From Hymenobacter aranciens (GTDB taxonomy: Bacteria > Bacteroidota > Bacteroidia > Cytophagales > Hymenobacteraceae), in contig NZ_JAUQSY010000007.1 of assembly GCF_030580865.1 (NCBI RefSeq), positions 62,001 through 126,000 on the forward strand: DNA of 64,000 nucleotides, given 5' to 3'. The notes under the pieces are model-generated. The model ran no database searches and had not been told where the DNA came from. It saw only the letters and a program-made list of their open reading frames with translations. The position numbers and the translations under genes are program-made. Positions within the stretch are counted from its first letter, which is position 1. Each line of letters starts with the position of its first letter. Positions 45,563 through 54,992 of this stretch are shown one piece after another.

Positions 45563-48253
45563 ATGCGCTCCTTCTATTTAGTGCTCAAAACCATCCTTTG
45601 CCTGGCCGGAGTGGCCGGCTTGCTGGCTGGCCCTGGCCTGGCCCGGGCGGGCAGCCCCCTGACCGGGATGCCCCCGGCCGCGCTGGCCCAGGCCCTGAAC
45701 CCCGATGGCACTCTGAAGCCCGGGATGGCGGGTACTTTCGACGCCCGGCGGTTTACGATGGGCACGGCGCCGGACGGCAGGCCCGTGTTTCGGCCCAAAA
45801 GCCTGCTGGGCGCCGACGACTACCACTGGCAGGACGGCTTTGGGCTGCCCGCGGGCACCAATGGGCGGGTGACCGTGCTCCTGCCGGTGGGGGGCGAGGT
45901 GTACGTGGGCGGTAAATTCACTACCGTGGGCAATGTGGTGGCCCACAACCTGGCCCGCTGGGACGGCACGGCCTGGCACGCCGTGGGCACGGGCTTGGCC
46001 AATGGAGTGGGGGGCGAAGTGCTGGCCCTGGCCCGCGCCGCCAACGGTGATGTGTACGTGGGCGGCAGCTTTAGCCAGGCCGGAGGCAGCTACTCGCCCG
46101 GTATTGCGCGCTGGAATGGCCTGGCCTGGAGCAGCCTGGGCACCGGCACGGCCAACGGGCTCACGCTGGGCGGCGCGGTGAGCGCGCTGGCCGTGGGCCC
46201 GGGCGGGGAGGTGTACGCGGGGGGCGTGTTTAGCCAGGCCGGGGGCATCATGGCCAACAACATTGCCCAATGGAGCGGCGGCAGCTGGAGCGCCCTGGTG
46301 GCCGGGGGCATCAATGGCGTTAATCAGGGCGTGCGGGCGCTGGCCCTGACCCCGGCGGGCGAGCTGTACGTAGGCGGCGTCTTCTCGCAGGCCGGGCCGG
46401 TGGCGGCGGCGGGCCTTGCCCGCTGGAGCAGTGGCACCTGGACGGCCCTCGGCAGCGGGCTGCGCCAGAATGCCAGCACCCTGGGCTACGCCAACGCCCT
46501 GCTGCTCGACGCTACCGGCAACCTCTACGTGGGCGGGCGCTTTGCTGAGGCCGGCGGGGTGCCGGCCAACAACGTGGCCCGCTGGAACGGCACCACCTGG
46601 AGCGCCCTGGGCAGCGGCAGCAGCAATGGTGTGACCGGCATTGTGGAAGCCCTGGCCGCCGCGCCCGGTGGCGGCCTCTACGCGGGCGGGCAAGTGCTCA
46701 ACAGCACCGCCCCCAGCACCGGCGTGCTCCGCTGGAACGGCAGCCGCTGGGCGCCGCTGGGCCCCGGGGCCCTCGGCAACCATAGCGTGTATGTGCAGGC
46801 GCTGGCCGTGGGGGCCGGCGGCGAGCTCTACCTCGGAGGCCAGTTTGGCAGGGCCAATGGCGTGGGCGCCGACCACATTGCCCGCTGGGACGGCAGCATC
46901 TGGCAGCCGCTGGGGGCCGGCAGCGGCAATGGCTTGTATGGCGAAACCACTGCCGTGGCCGTGGGCCCCAACGGCAACGTGTACGTGGGCGGCAATATTG
47001 GCAAAGCGGGCAACGTGCTGGCCAATGGTGTGGCCTGCTGGAACGGTAGCAGCTGGAGCAGCCTGGGCGCCGGCACCGCCAATGGCATTGTGGGCTGGGT
47101 AGAGGCCCTGGCCGTGGCCCCCAACGGCGATGTGTACGCCGGTGGGGACTTCAGCCAGGCCGGCGGGGTGTCGGCCAACAACGTGGCCCGCTGGAACGGC
47201 ACCGCCTGGAGCGCCCTGGGCAGCGGCAGCACCAATGGCGTCGTCGGCCGGGTGCGGGCGCTGGTGGTGGCGCCCTCCGGCGAGCTCTACGTGGGCGGGC
47301 AGCTCACCCGCGCGGGCGGGGCCGTGGCCAACGGGGTGGCCCGCTGGAACGGCACGGCCTGGGATGCCCTGAGCGGGGGGCTCACCTACAACAGCCTGGC
47401 CGGTAGCGTGCGCGCCCTGGCCCTGGCCCCCAACGGCAGCCTCTACGTGGGTGGCATCTTCACCCGGGCGGGCACTGCTACGGCCGAAAACGTGGCCCGC
47501 TGGAACGGCACCGCCTGGACCAGCCTCAACGCCGGCACCGGCATCAACGCCATCAGCAATGTGTATGCCCTGGCCGTGACGCCCAACGGCGACCTCTACG
47601 CGGGCGGGTCCTTCGGGCGCGTGGCCGGGCAAGCTATTTACGACGTAGCCCGCTGGAACGGCAGCACCTGGAGCGCCCTGGGCGCTGGCGTGGGCGGCGG
47701 CCTGGGCGCGGTGAGCAACTTGCGCGTAACCGCCCTGGCAGCCACTGCCAGCGGCCACCTGTACCTGGGCGGCTTGTTCGGGCAGGCCGGCGGCACGCCC
47801 GTGCACAACCTCGTGCGCTGGGATGGCAGCGCCTGGCTGCCCCTCGGCAGCGGCCTCAACGGCGAAGTAGTCGGCCTGGCTTCCGATGCTACCGGCAAAC
47901 TGTACGTGGCCGGCGCCTTCGGGGGCGTGGGCGACAACAGCAAGGCCAGTAGCAATTTTGCCATCTACGACCCCGCCGCCGTGCTGGGCACTGCTGCCAG
48001 CGCCCCGCTCCCCGCCCTGCAGCTCTACCCCAACCCCGCCCACGAAACGGTGCTGCTGGCCGGCTTGCCGGCCTCGGCTGCGCCCCTCGTGGCCGTGTTG
48101 CGCAATACGCTGGGCCAGGTGGTGCGCCGCACCACCCTTACGGCGGTGGCCGGGCAGGCTCTGCTATCAGTAGCGGGCCTGCCGGCTGGCGACTATACCC
48201 TCCACCTATTTACTGCGCAGGGCCCAGCCGTGCGCCGGCTGGTGGTAGAATAA
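45563..48253 (+). CDS. Large secreted repeat protein (13 W-G-W repeats) with T9SS domain
   Basis: 896 residues. Signal peptide about 1-30. A short N-terminal module carries a Val-Tyr-Val-Gly-Gly partial blade, followed by thirteen tandem repeats of about 46-52 residues. Each reads approximately VARWNGTAWSALGSG, then ALAVAPNGDVYVGGxFxxAGG. This looks like stacked propeller blades, but thirteen is too many for one propeller, so two may be present. It ends in a T9SS domain (LQLYPNPAHETVLLAGL). No enzymatic residues are seen; an adhesin or glycan-binding role is only a guess. Confidence 0.85.
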   Translation: MRSFYLVLKTILCLAGVAGLLAGPGLARAGSPLTGMPPAALAQALNPDGTLKPGMAGTFDARRFTMGTAPDGRPVFRPKSLLGADDYHWQDGFGLPAGTNGRVTVLLPVGGEVYVGGKFTTVGNVVAHNLARWDGTAWHAVGTGLANGVGGEVLALARAANGDVYVGGSFSQAGGSYSPGIARWNGLAWSSLGTGTANGLTLGGAVSALAVGPGGEVYAGGVFSQAGGIMANNIAQWSGGSWSALVAGGINGVNQGVRALALTPAGELYVGGVFSQAGPVAAAGLARWSSGTWTALGSGLRQNASTLGYANALLLDATGNLYVGGRFAEAGGVPANNVARWNGTTWSALGSGSSNGVTGIVEALAAAPGGGLYAGGQVLNSTAPSTGVLRWNGSRWAPLGPGALGNHSVYVQALAVGAGGELYLGGQFGRANGVGADHIARWDGSIWQPLGAGSGNGLYGETTAVAVGPNGNVYVGGNIGKAGNVLANGVACWNGSSWSSLGAGTANGIVGWVEALAVAPNGDVYAGGDFSQAGGVSANNVARWNGTAWSALGSGSTNGVVGRVRALVVAPSGELYVGGQLTRAGGAVANGVARWNGTAWDALSGGLTYNSLAGSVRALALAPNGSLYVGGIFTRAGTATAENVARWNGTAWTSLNAGTGINAISNVYALAVTPNGDLYAGGSFGRVAGQAIYDVARWNGSTWSALGAGVGGGLGAVSNLRVTALAATASGHLYLGGLFGQAGGTPVHNLVRWDGSAWLPLGSGLNGEVVGLASDATGKLYVAGAFGGVGDNSKASSNFAIYDPAAVLGTAASAPLPALQLYPNPAHETVLLAGLPASAAPLVAVLRNTLGQVVRRTTLTAVAGQALLSVAGLPAGDYTLHLFTAQGPAVRRLVVE

Positions 48254-48779
48254 GCCACTCAGCTGGCTATAGCTGCTACCCTCCAGCGTGGTAAATGTCT
48301 GACACTGATAGCGCCAGGCATTTACCATGTTGATTAAACCAGGCCCTTGGCCCATTCTCTCAAGCCCTTGGCAGGTGCTGCCAAGGGCTTACTACTTCAG
48401 GAAAGGCACTTGGTTCTGACAAGCAAGCCCGTGCTACTGCCGGCATGGGGCTTGCGCAAAGCAAACAAGTGCTTACTGACTTAAACCGGGTGCTTGGCCA
48501 GGCCTCCAAGGCCCACGGCGGCGCCGGACAAGTACCAATACAGTAACAATAGGTGCCTGCCCGGTCAGAACGGGTGCCTGGCTGGTGCGCTATTGATAGT
48601 ATCGGCAACGGAGGGGCTGCTACGCGGGGATATGCGCAACGCAATGCCTGGTAAGTCAAAAATAAAAGCGAGAAAAAGCAGGGATATTGTGAAATTGTGA
48701 AAAAGTCGTACATTGGCAGCCATAACGGAGGTAACGGCCTTGCCTTCGGCTCTTTTCACCCTTTTCACTTTTTTTATTT
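48254..48779. other. Structured 526-nt gap with several hairpins
   Basis: No convincing gene. The first 35 nt resemble the DNA just after the stop at 45418. Hairpins: TGGTAAATG / CATTTACCA (about 48289-48328), perfect 13-bp arms AAGCCCTTGGCAG (48362-48390) and an imperfect CAAGCCCGTGC type hairpin near 48422-48456. Words of the GGTGCCTG type recur. It could hold a non-coding RNA or decayed repeat copies. Confidence 0.5.
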
Positions 48780-49418
48780 ATGAAAGTACCCTCTCGCGGA
48801 TTGTTCCCGGTTAGTCAGATGAACGACGGGGAACGCATCAGTAAAGGCACCCATTGCAACCAGCTGTATGAGCTGAATGCACCCGGGTTCCCCGATACCA
48901 CTCCCAATACCCTCACCCAGCGCGTCGCCTCCGTTAGCCGCCTCACCGATGCCGTGGCGGCGGCCGTGGACGGCGGGCGCGCCGTGCGCAACGAGCTAAT
49001 AGCGGCCCGTGGGGAGTTTAACACCCTCTTTGCCGACTACCGCGACTAGGCAAACCAGAGCAACGTAGCGCTGGGCGACGCCATCAAGCTCAACAAGCTG
49101 GGCCTGGAGGCCAGCAAGCCGATGGCGCACCGGGCCACCCGCCCGGCCACCCCCCAGATGAAGGCCGTGCGGGTGGTAGGGGCCAAGTGCATTTGGGCAG
49201 GCTGCGAAAAGATAGGCGGTAAGGTGATGTACACTTATTTTGTGGCCTACGGCGAGACGGAGCCGCCCCTCAGCGACTTCAGATTTCTGCTGAACAGTAC
49301 CTCGGCGCACGAGGAGCTGACGGTGGAGTCCGGCAAACGCCCCTGGGTGTGCATGCTGGCCACCAACTCGGCCGGCATGAGTGAGTATAGCGCCCCCATG
49401 GGGCTACTCGTGGTGTAA
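48780..49418 (+). pseudogene. Small hypothetical gene with in-frame TAG stop
   Basis: One frame runs from ATG 48780 (MKVPSRGLFPVSQMNDGERI) to the stop at 49416-49418, interrupted once by TAG at 49047-49049 in the context DYRD-stop-ANQSNVALGDAI. Without that stop it would encode about 212 residues. The N-terminal part is helical (VAAAVDGGRAVRNELIAARG). The C-terminal part has PQMKAVRVVGAKCIWAGCEK and a fibronectin-like WVCMLATNSAGMSEYSAPMG end. A CAG-to-TAG change would explain it. I do not recognise the family. Confidence 0.6.
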
Positions 49419-49490
49419 GGCAATGCAGCGGGCTTCAAGCCAGGCCCCCAGGGGATAGATGATGTGAAAAAGAATGGCTTACTTTACTAC

Positions 49491-51290
49491 ATGAAGCACC
49501 TACTTGCACGGATGACGGAGCTGCGAAGCTCCGTCATTTTTGTTCTACCAAAGACTTGCCGCCTGCTGCTTGGCGCCCTGCTGCTGCTGGCCAGCCCCCG
49601 GGCCCACGCCCAAACGCCTAGCTGGCAACTGGCGCTGGCAGCCAACGCCGATAGCACCAGCCTGAGCACCATGACGGGCACGGCGACCGATGCGGCGGGC
49701 AATGTGTACGTGGCCGGCAATTTCAGCGGCCGCATTGCCCTGGGGAGGTTCAGCTTCAGTAGCGCGGGGCAGAACGATATCTTCGTGGCGTGCTGGAGCC
49801 CGGCGGCGCAGGCCTTCAGCTGGGCCCGGCAGGTGGGCGGCAGCGGCGACGACTGGGTGGCAGGCATTGCCGTGGCCGATACGAGCGTGTACCTGGCCGG
49901 TTCTTTCCTGAGCCCGGCCCTGCAGTTTGGCAGTACGCAGCTGGTGGGCGTGACTCTGTCCACGGCGCCGGGCGGGCCGGCCCTGCCATCGATGGATGGG
50001 TACCTGGCCAAGCTCAGCACGGCGGGCGCTTTTGGCTGGGCCCACCTGCTGGCCGATGGCAACCACAACCAGCTATACCGCCTGGCCGTGAGCGGCAACA
50101 GCGTGTACGTGAACGGCTCCTGGCAGGGCACCGACGTGGTGGTAGATGGCGTGGCCCAGGCCACCAGCGGCTCCGGCAACCACATAGTAGCCAAGTTTCG
50201 CGATGCCGGGGCCAGTGCCCGCTTTGCCTGGGCCCAGCGCCTGCCGGTGCCGGTGTATGCCCTGGCGGCCACGGGCACGGGCGTGTTCCTGGGGGGCGAT
50301 TTTTCGCTCAGCAACCTGGAGCTGGGCGACACTATCCTGCACAGCAGCTTTGCGGGCAACGCGCACTGGTACGTGACGCAGCTGCTGGATGCCGGCAGCG
50401 GCGTACGCTTTGGCTGGAGCCGCACCACCGACAGCCCCGGCGACCAGACGGTGCGGGCGCTGGCAGTGCAGGGCGGCGCCCTGTACGTGGCGGGCACTTT
50501 TATGGGCAGCACGGCCCGGTTTGGGGCCTTCACGCTCACCAACAGCAGCACGCGCAACGATATTTTCGTGGCCAAATTTGCCGATACCAGCCCCGCCAGC
50601 CAGCCCACGTGGGTGCAGCAGGCCGGCGGCATCTACCACGAGCGGGTGGCGAGCCTGACCGTGGCCGCCAACCAGGTATACCTGACGGGTAGCTTCTTTA
50701 GTCCCGCCGTCACCTTCGGGCCCCACTCGGCCCCGAACAGCAATCCGACCGTGGCGGGCCTAAACAGCAACAACGACGTGTACGTGGCCAAATTGCTGGA
50801 CCTGGGCAGCTCGGCCAGCTTTGCCTGGCTGCAGGCGGCGGGCAGCGCCACCAGCAATGCCCTCGACGAGAGCTGCGGCGTGGCCGTGGTGGGCACGCAG
50901 GTGTACGTGGCGGGGGGAGTGGGCCCCGGTTGCCGCTTCGGCCGCCACCAGCTCCCCGCCGCGTCGGGCGCGCTCACGGCCTTTCTGGCCCTGCTTGATG
51001 AAACCATTCTGGGCACCGCGCCGGCCACCGGCCTTGCGGCCACCCTGCAGTGCGTGCCCAACCCCGCCACGGGCCGCACCATCGTCTACGGCCTCCCCAG
51101 CCCCCCGGCTTTGGCCACCCAGCTGCTCCTGCTGGACGCGCTGGGCCGCCCCGTGCGCTCGGCTACGGTGCCCAGCGCCCAGCTCACCACCGGCTACTCC
51201 CTCGACCTGCGCGGCCTGGCCCCGGGCCTGTACCTAGTGCGCCTAAGCAGCGGCGGCACGCTGCTCACGCGCCGGCTGGTGGTGGAGTAA
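49491..51290 (+). CDS. Secreted SBBP-type beta-propeller with T9SS domain, paralogue 1
   Basis: 599 residues. Signal peptide about 1-39 (GALLLLASPRAHAQ). The mature part begins TPSWQLALAANADS and has repeated units of the type GNVYVAGNFSGRIALG, then DIFVACWSPAAQAFSWARQV, the SBBP repeat. The T9SS domain starts near TLQCVPNPATGRTI and ends LLTRRLVVE. It starts a run of five tandem paralogues. A terminator-like hairpin lies in the first codons. A start at 49512 is also possible. Confidence 0.85.
   Translation: MKHLLARMTELRSSVIFVLPKTCRLLLGALLLLASPRAHAQTPSWQLALAANADSTSLSTMTGTATDAAGNVYVAGNFSGRIALGRFSFSSAGQNDIFVACWSPAAQAFSWARQVGGSGDDWVAGIAVADTSVYLAGSFLSPALQFGSTQLVGVTLSTAPGGPALPSMDGYLAKLSTAGAFGWAHLLADGNHNQLYRLAVSGNSVYVNGSWQGTDVVVDGVAQATSGSGNHIVAKFRDAGASARFAWAQRLPVPVYALAATGTGVFLGGDFSLSNLELGDTILHSSFAGNAHWYVTQLLDAGSGVRFGWSRTTDSPGDQTVRALAVQGGALYVAGTFMGSTARFGAFTLTNSSTRNDIFVAKFADTSPASQPTWVQQAGGIYHERVASLTVAANQVYLTGSFFSPAVTFGPHSAPNSNPTVAGLNSNNDVYVAKLLDLGSSASFAWLQAAGSATSNALDESCGVAVVGTQVYVAGGVGPGCRFGRHQLPAASGALTAFLALLDETILGTAPATGLAATLQCVPNPATGRTIVYGLPSPPALATQLLLLDALGRPVRSATVPSAQLTTGYSLDLRGLAPGLYLVRLSSGGTLLTRRLVVE
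49512..49542 (+). terminator. Terminator-like hairpin inside the signal-peptide codons
   Basis: Perfect 11-bp arms ATGACGGAGCT and AGCTCCGTCAT around GCGA, followed by TTTTTG. By position it is within the 5' coding part of paralogue 1, so it could act as an attenuator; alternatively it ends the upstream pseudogene and the gene starts at a later, non-ATG codon. Confidence 0.55.
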
Positions 51291-51309
51291 ACCGCCGTCG
51301 GCCTCCTGC

Positions 51310-51317
51310 TACCTTTG
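51310..51317 (+). promoter_or_regulatory. Putative -7 box of SBBP paralogue 2
   Basis: TACCTTTG, 31 nt before ATG 51348. It places the ATG at 51315 inside the box and so excludes it as the start. Confidence 0.55.
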
Positions 51318-51347
51318 CCTTATACTCTTCACCCTGATTTCTTTGCA

Positions 51348-53075
51348 ATGAAACAGCTTTTTACTCTCGCCCTGCTGGCCGGCTGGTGCCTGCCACTGCT
51401 TAGTCCTGCCCAGGGCCCCACCTGGCAATTGGCCACGGGCATCAGCCCGGCCACTAATACCGCTTCGGAGGTGCTGGCCAGCGCCGCCGACAACCAGGGC
51501 AACGTGTACATGGCCGGTACCTTCTTCGGGCGGGCCGTATTTGGCAGCACCACGCTCGTGAGCGCCGGGGCCTACGACGGTTTCGTGGCCAAATACAACG
51601 CGACCGGCGCCGTGGTGTGGGTGCAGCAGTTGGGCGGGACCGGGTCGGAGCGCATCACGGCCATAGCGGCCAGCGCGGGGCGGGTGTGCGTGGCGGGCAC
51701 CTTCGAGGGAACCAGCACCACGCTGGCAGGCACGTCGTACAGCAACGTGGGTACGCAAGGCACCGACGCTTTTGTCCTTAATTACCTCGATACCGGCGTA
51801 ACCAGCAGCGTGGCGGGAGTGTATATGCTGGGCAGCGCCGGCACCGACCTGGTGCCGGCCCTGGCCTTGCGCGGGACCAGCCTGGTGGTGGCCGGTACGT
51901 TTTCGGGCGGCTCCCTCACGGTGGGCAGCACGGTACTGGCCAATGCGTCGGGCAGCCTGGGCGTATTCAGCGATGTATTTGTGGCCCGGTTTGAGGTCGG
52001 TAGCAGCAGTCTCACGCCTCGTTGGGCCGCGCAAGCGGGCGGCCAGGGCTTCGAGGAGGTGTCGGCGGTGGCGCTGAATGGCTCCAGTGTGTACATCGCG
52101 GGCCAGTTTACCGGGCCCCCGGCCACGTTTGGCAACACCGTGCTCACGGCCGCCAACATGAGCTACGATGGCTACGTGGCCAAGCTCGAAGATGCCAGCA
52201 ACGCGGGTACTTTCACCTGGGCCGAGCGGTTCGGCAGCGGCGTCAACGACCACGGCACGTCGCTGGCGGTGGTGGGCAACAGCATTTACATAGGCGGCCA
52301 GCTGGGCCCGGAGCCCGGCACCTTTGGCACGCTCACAGCCACCGGCAGCAGCACCAGTCTGCCCGATGTATTTGTGGCTAAACTCACCGACGCGGGCCCG
52401 CTGGCCGCTTTCGACTGGGTGCAATTGCTGGGCAGCAGCACCGGCTACGAAAAGCTGGATGCCCTGACCGTGCAGGGGAGGCATATCTACGCGGCGGGGG
52501 TGTTTTCGGAGTCCAGTACCACCTTCGGCGGCATCACGCTCCCCAATCCGGCCCCGACCAATGCCGATGGCTTCCTGCTGAGCCTAGCCGATGGCCCGGC
52601 TGTGCCTACCGTGGAGTGGGCCGTGTCCATTGCTGGCAACGCGGCGGAGTTCGTCAATACCATCACGGCCCAGGGCAACCGGCTGTACGTGGGGGGCTCC
52701 ACGGCCAGCAGCTCCGTCAGCTTTGGCCCGCTCACGCTGACCAGCACCTTCAACGGCAGCCAGGGCTTCGTGGCCGTGCTCGACGGCATTGTGCTCGGTA
52801 CGGCCGAGGCAACGGCCACCCGCGCCGGCTTCAGCCTCGGGCCCAACCCCGCCCGCCACACCGTGGCCCTGCGCTGGGCCGTGCCTGCCACTGCCACCCC
52901 CGTGGCCCTGACGCTCACCGACGCGCTGGGCCGCCCCGTGCGCTCGGCCATGGTGCCGGCGGCCCAGCTCATCACCGGCTACTCCCTCAGCCTGACGGGC
53001 CTGGCCCCAGGCCTCTACCTCGTGCGCATGACGAGCGGCCGCACGCAGCTTACGCGGCGGCTGGTGGTAGAGTAA
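51348..53075 (+). CDS. Secreted SBBP-type beta-propeller with T9SS domain, paralogue 2
   Basis: 575 residues. Signal peptide MKQLFTLALLAGWCLPLLSP. The mature part starts GPTWQLATGISPATN and has about six blades (QGNVYMAGTFFGRAVFGSTT, AYDGFVAKYNATGAVVWVQQ). The T9SS domain begins GFSLGPNPARHTVALRW, with the YPNP motif drifted to GPNP, and ends TQLTRRLVVE. It is separated from paralogue 1 by 57 nt but has its own promoter-like box. Confidence 0.87.
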   Translation: MKQLFTLALLAGWCLPLLSPAQGPTWQLATGISPATNTASEVLASAADNQGNVYMAGTFFGRAVFGSTTLVSAGAYDGFVAKYNATGAVVWVQQLGGTGSERITAIAASAGRVCVAGTFEGTSTTLAGTSYSNVGTQGTDAFVLNYLDTGVTSSVAGVYMLGSAGTDLVPALALRGTSLVVAGTFSGGSLTVGSTVLANASGSLGVFSDVFVARFEVGSSSLTPRWAAQAGGQGFEEVSAVALNGSSVYIAGQFTGPPATFGNTVLTAANMSYDGYVAKLEDASNAGTFTWAERFGSGVNDHGTSLAVVGNSIYIGGQLGPEPGTFGTLTATGSSTSLPDVFVAKLTDAGPLAAFDWVQLLGSSTGYEKLDALTVQGRHIYAAGVFSESSTTFGGITLPNPAPTNADGFLLSLADGPAVPTVEWAVSIAGNAAEFVNTITAQGNRLYVGGSTASSSVSFGPLTLTSTFNGSQGFVAVLDGIVLGTAEATATRAGFSLGPNPARHTVALRWAVPATATPVALTLTDALGRPVRSAMVPAAQLITGYSLSLTGLAPGLYLVRMTSGRTQLTRRLVVE

Positions 53076-53123
53076 AAAATGTATCAGAAGCTTTGCTGCC
53101 CGCGCAAGCCCGTTATTTGTCCC

Positions 53124-54944
53124 ATGAAATACTCCTACTTAAAAAAGAGAAAAGCAGTAGCTTTCGCCCCGGTCATTTTGCTGAAAGCTATAGCCTTGCT
53201 GGGCCTGTTGTGGCTGGGGCCGCCAGCAACCACCCGGGCCCAGGCCCCCACCTGGCAGACAGTGCTGACGCCTGGGGCCGTGGCGCCACACGGCTCCGAC
53301 ATCAGCAGCACGGCGGCCGACGCTAACGGCAACATCTACCTGGTTGGGTCGTTTTCGGGCAACCTGCGCCTGGGAAATATCCTCCTGGCCAGCGCCGGGC
53401 AGAACGACGCCTTCGTGGCCAAGTACAATCCCACCACCAGCACCTATCTGTGGGCGCGAAGCTACGGCGGGTTCGACGATGATGCCCTCTATGCGGTGAC
53501 CGTCAGGGGCACGGCGGTGTATCTGGCGGGCGGCTTTCGCAGCCGTACCCTCACGTTGGGCAGCGTCACGCTCCAGAATCAGGGGGCCGTCAACAGCTCC
53601 CCCACGTATTCCTACAACGACGGGTTTGTGCTGAAGCTGACCGACCAGGGTACGAACCCTACCGTTGACTGGGCGCAGTCGGTGGGCTCGGGCGATACCG
53701 ATTACATCGTGGCCATGACCCTGAACGGCAACGACCTGTACGTAGCCGGCGATTTTTCGGGGCCTAGTCTGACCTTGGGCAACCTGGTGGTTACCAACCC
53801 GCAGGGAACGATGAATAACCCGGGCGGCTCCTATGTAGCCAAGCTCAGCGATGCGGGCAGCACCAGCACCTGGCGCTGGGCCCTGCCCCTGGGCAGCGAC
53901 ATCAGTTCCCGCATCAACGCCTTCACGAGCGTGGGAACCACCCTGTACCTGACTGCTGACTTCATCGGTAGCCAGCTGCAACTCGGTAGCACACTGGTAG
54001 CGGCCAGCACGACCACTAATTTTATTGCCAGGCTCACCGACACGGGCAGCACGGCCACCGTGGGCTGGGTGCAGCCGCTGGCCGAGAATGCCTACGTCAC
54101 GGCGCTCGCGGCCACGGCCACCAGCCTGTATCTGGGGGGACTTTTCTCAGGGCCTACGCTGACAGTTGGCCCGACTACCCTCACCAATGCCGCTGCCAGC
54201 ACCCAGTGGCCGACTGAAGACCTGTTTGTGGCCAAGCTCACCAACCTGGCCGCTACGCCCAGCTACGCCTGGGCCCTAAGCGCGGGCGGGCTCGACCGGG
54301 AAGGGTTGAATACGCTAGTCATCAATGGCAATAACCTGTATCTGGCGGGCACTTTCTTCAGCAACAATGTCCAGTTCGGCCCCAGCTTGCTCGTCAATAC
54401 CCTGTCGCCCGTCCCGCAAGGCCTCGACGCGGAGCTGTACGTAGCCAAAGTGGCCGATGCCGGCAGCAGCGCCCGCTTCGAGTGGGGCCAGCAGGCCAGT
54501 GGAGTCGGCGCGGACGTGGCTACCAGCATTACCTTGCACGGCACCACGGTGTATGTGTCGGGGTACGTCATCGGCAACCCCACTACGTTTGGCAGCTTGC
54601 CGGTGGCCGTGGCTACGCAGAACTTTCTGGGCTTCTGCGCCACCCTCACCGACAATACCTTGCTGGCTACGACGCCAGCTCCGGCCCTGGCCGGCCTGCG
54701 GGTGTTCCCCAATCCGGCCCGGCACAGCGTGCAGCTGCAGCTACCGGCCGCCCAGCCTGCTGCCCAGCCCCTGACCCTGACGCTGACTGACGCGCTGGGC
54801 CGTTCCGTGCGCTCGGCCACGGTGCCGGCGGCCCAGCTCGCCACCGGCTACTCCCTCGACCTCAGCGGCCTGGCCCCGGGCCTGTACCTGGTGCGCCTAA
54901 GCAACGGCGGCACGCTGCTCACGCGCCAACTGGTGGTGGAGTAG
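53124..54944 (+). CDS. Secreted SBBP-type beta-propeller with T9SS domain, paralogue 3
   Basis: 606 residues from ATG 53124. The N-terminus is basic (KYSYLKKRKAVAF), then a hydrophobic signal (LLKAIALLGLLWLGPPATTR). The mature part starts APTWQTVLTPGAVAPHGSDI with the same blade pattern (GNIYLVGSFSGNLRLGNILL, NDAFVAKYNPTTSTYLWARS). The T9SS domain begins LRVFPNPARHSVQLQ and ends LLTRQLVVE. The frame is open upstream to 53079, but this ATG starts the signal peptide. Confidence 0.87.
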   Translation: MKYSYLKKRKAVAFAPVILLKAIALLGLLWLGPPATTRAQAPTWQTVLTPGAVAPHGSDISSTAADANGNIYLVGSFSGNLRLGNILLASAGQNDAFVAKYNPTTSTYLWARSYGGFDDDALYAVTVRGTAVYLAGGFRSRTLTLGSVTLQNQGAVNSSPTYSYNDGFVLKLTDQGTNPTVDWAQSVGSGDTDYIVAMTLNGNDLYVAGDFSGPSLTLGNLVVTNPQGTMNNPGGSYVAKLSDAGSTSTWRWALPLGSDISSRINAFTSVGTTLYLTADFIGSQLQLGSTLVAASTTTNFIARLTDTGSTATVGWVQPLAENAYVTALAATATSLYLGGLFSGPTLTVGPTTLTNAAASTQWPTEDLFVAKLTNLAATPSYAWALSAGGLDREGLNTLVINGNNLYLAGTFFSNNVQFGPSLLVNTLSPVPQGLDAELYVAKVADAGSSARFEWGQQASGVGADVATSITLHGTTVYVSGYVIGNPTTFGSLPVAVATQNFLGFCATLTDNTLLATTPAPALAGLRVFPNPARHSVQLQLPAAQPAAQPLTLTLTDALGRSVRSATVPAAQLATGYSLDLSGLAPGLYLVRLSNGGTLLTRQLVVE

Positions 54945-54992
54945 GGGCAAAGCCTAACCCTGTCTGCGTATAATACCTGCTTTCTTTACTAC

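Noticed and set aside
45578..48043. An 821-codon open frame antisense to the 13-repeat protein
   Set aside because: It mirrors the repeats of the + strand gene and has no signal, domain or ribosome binding site.
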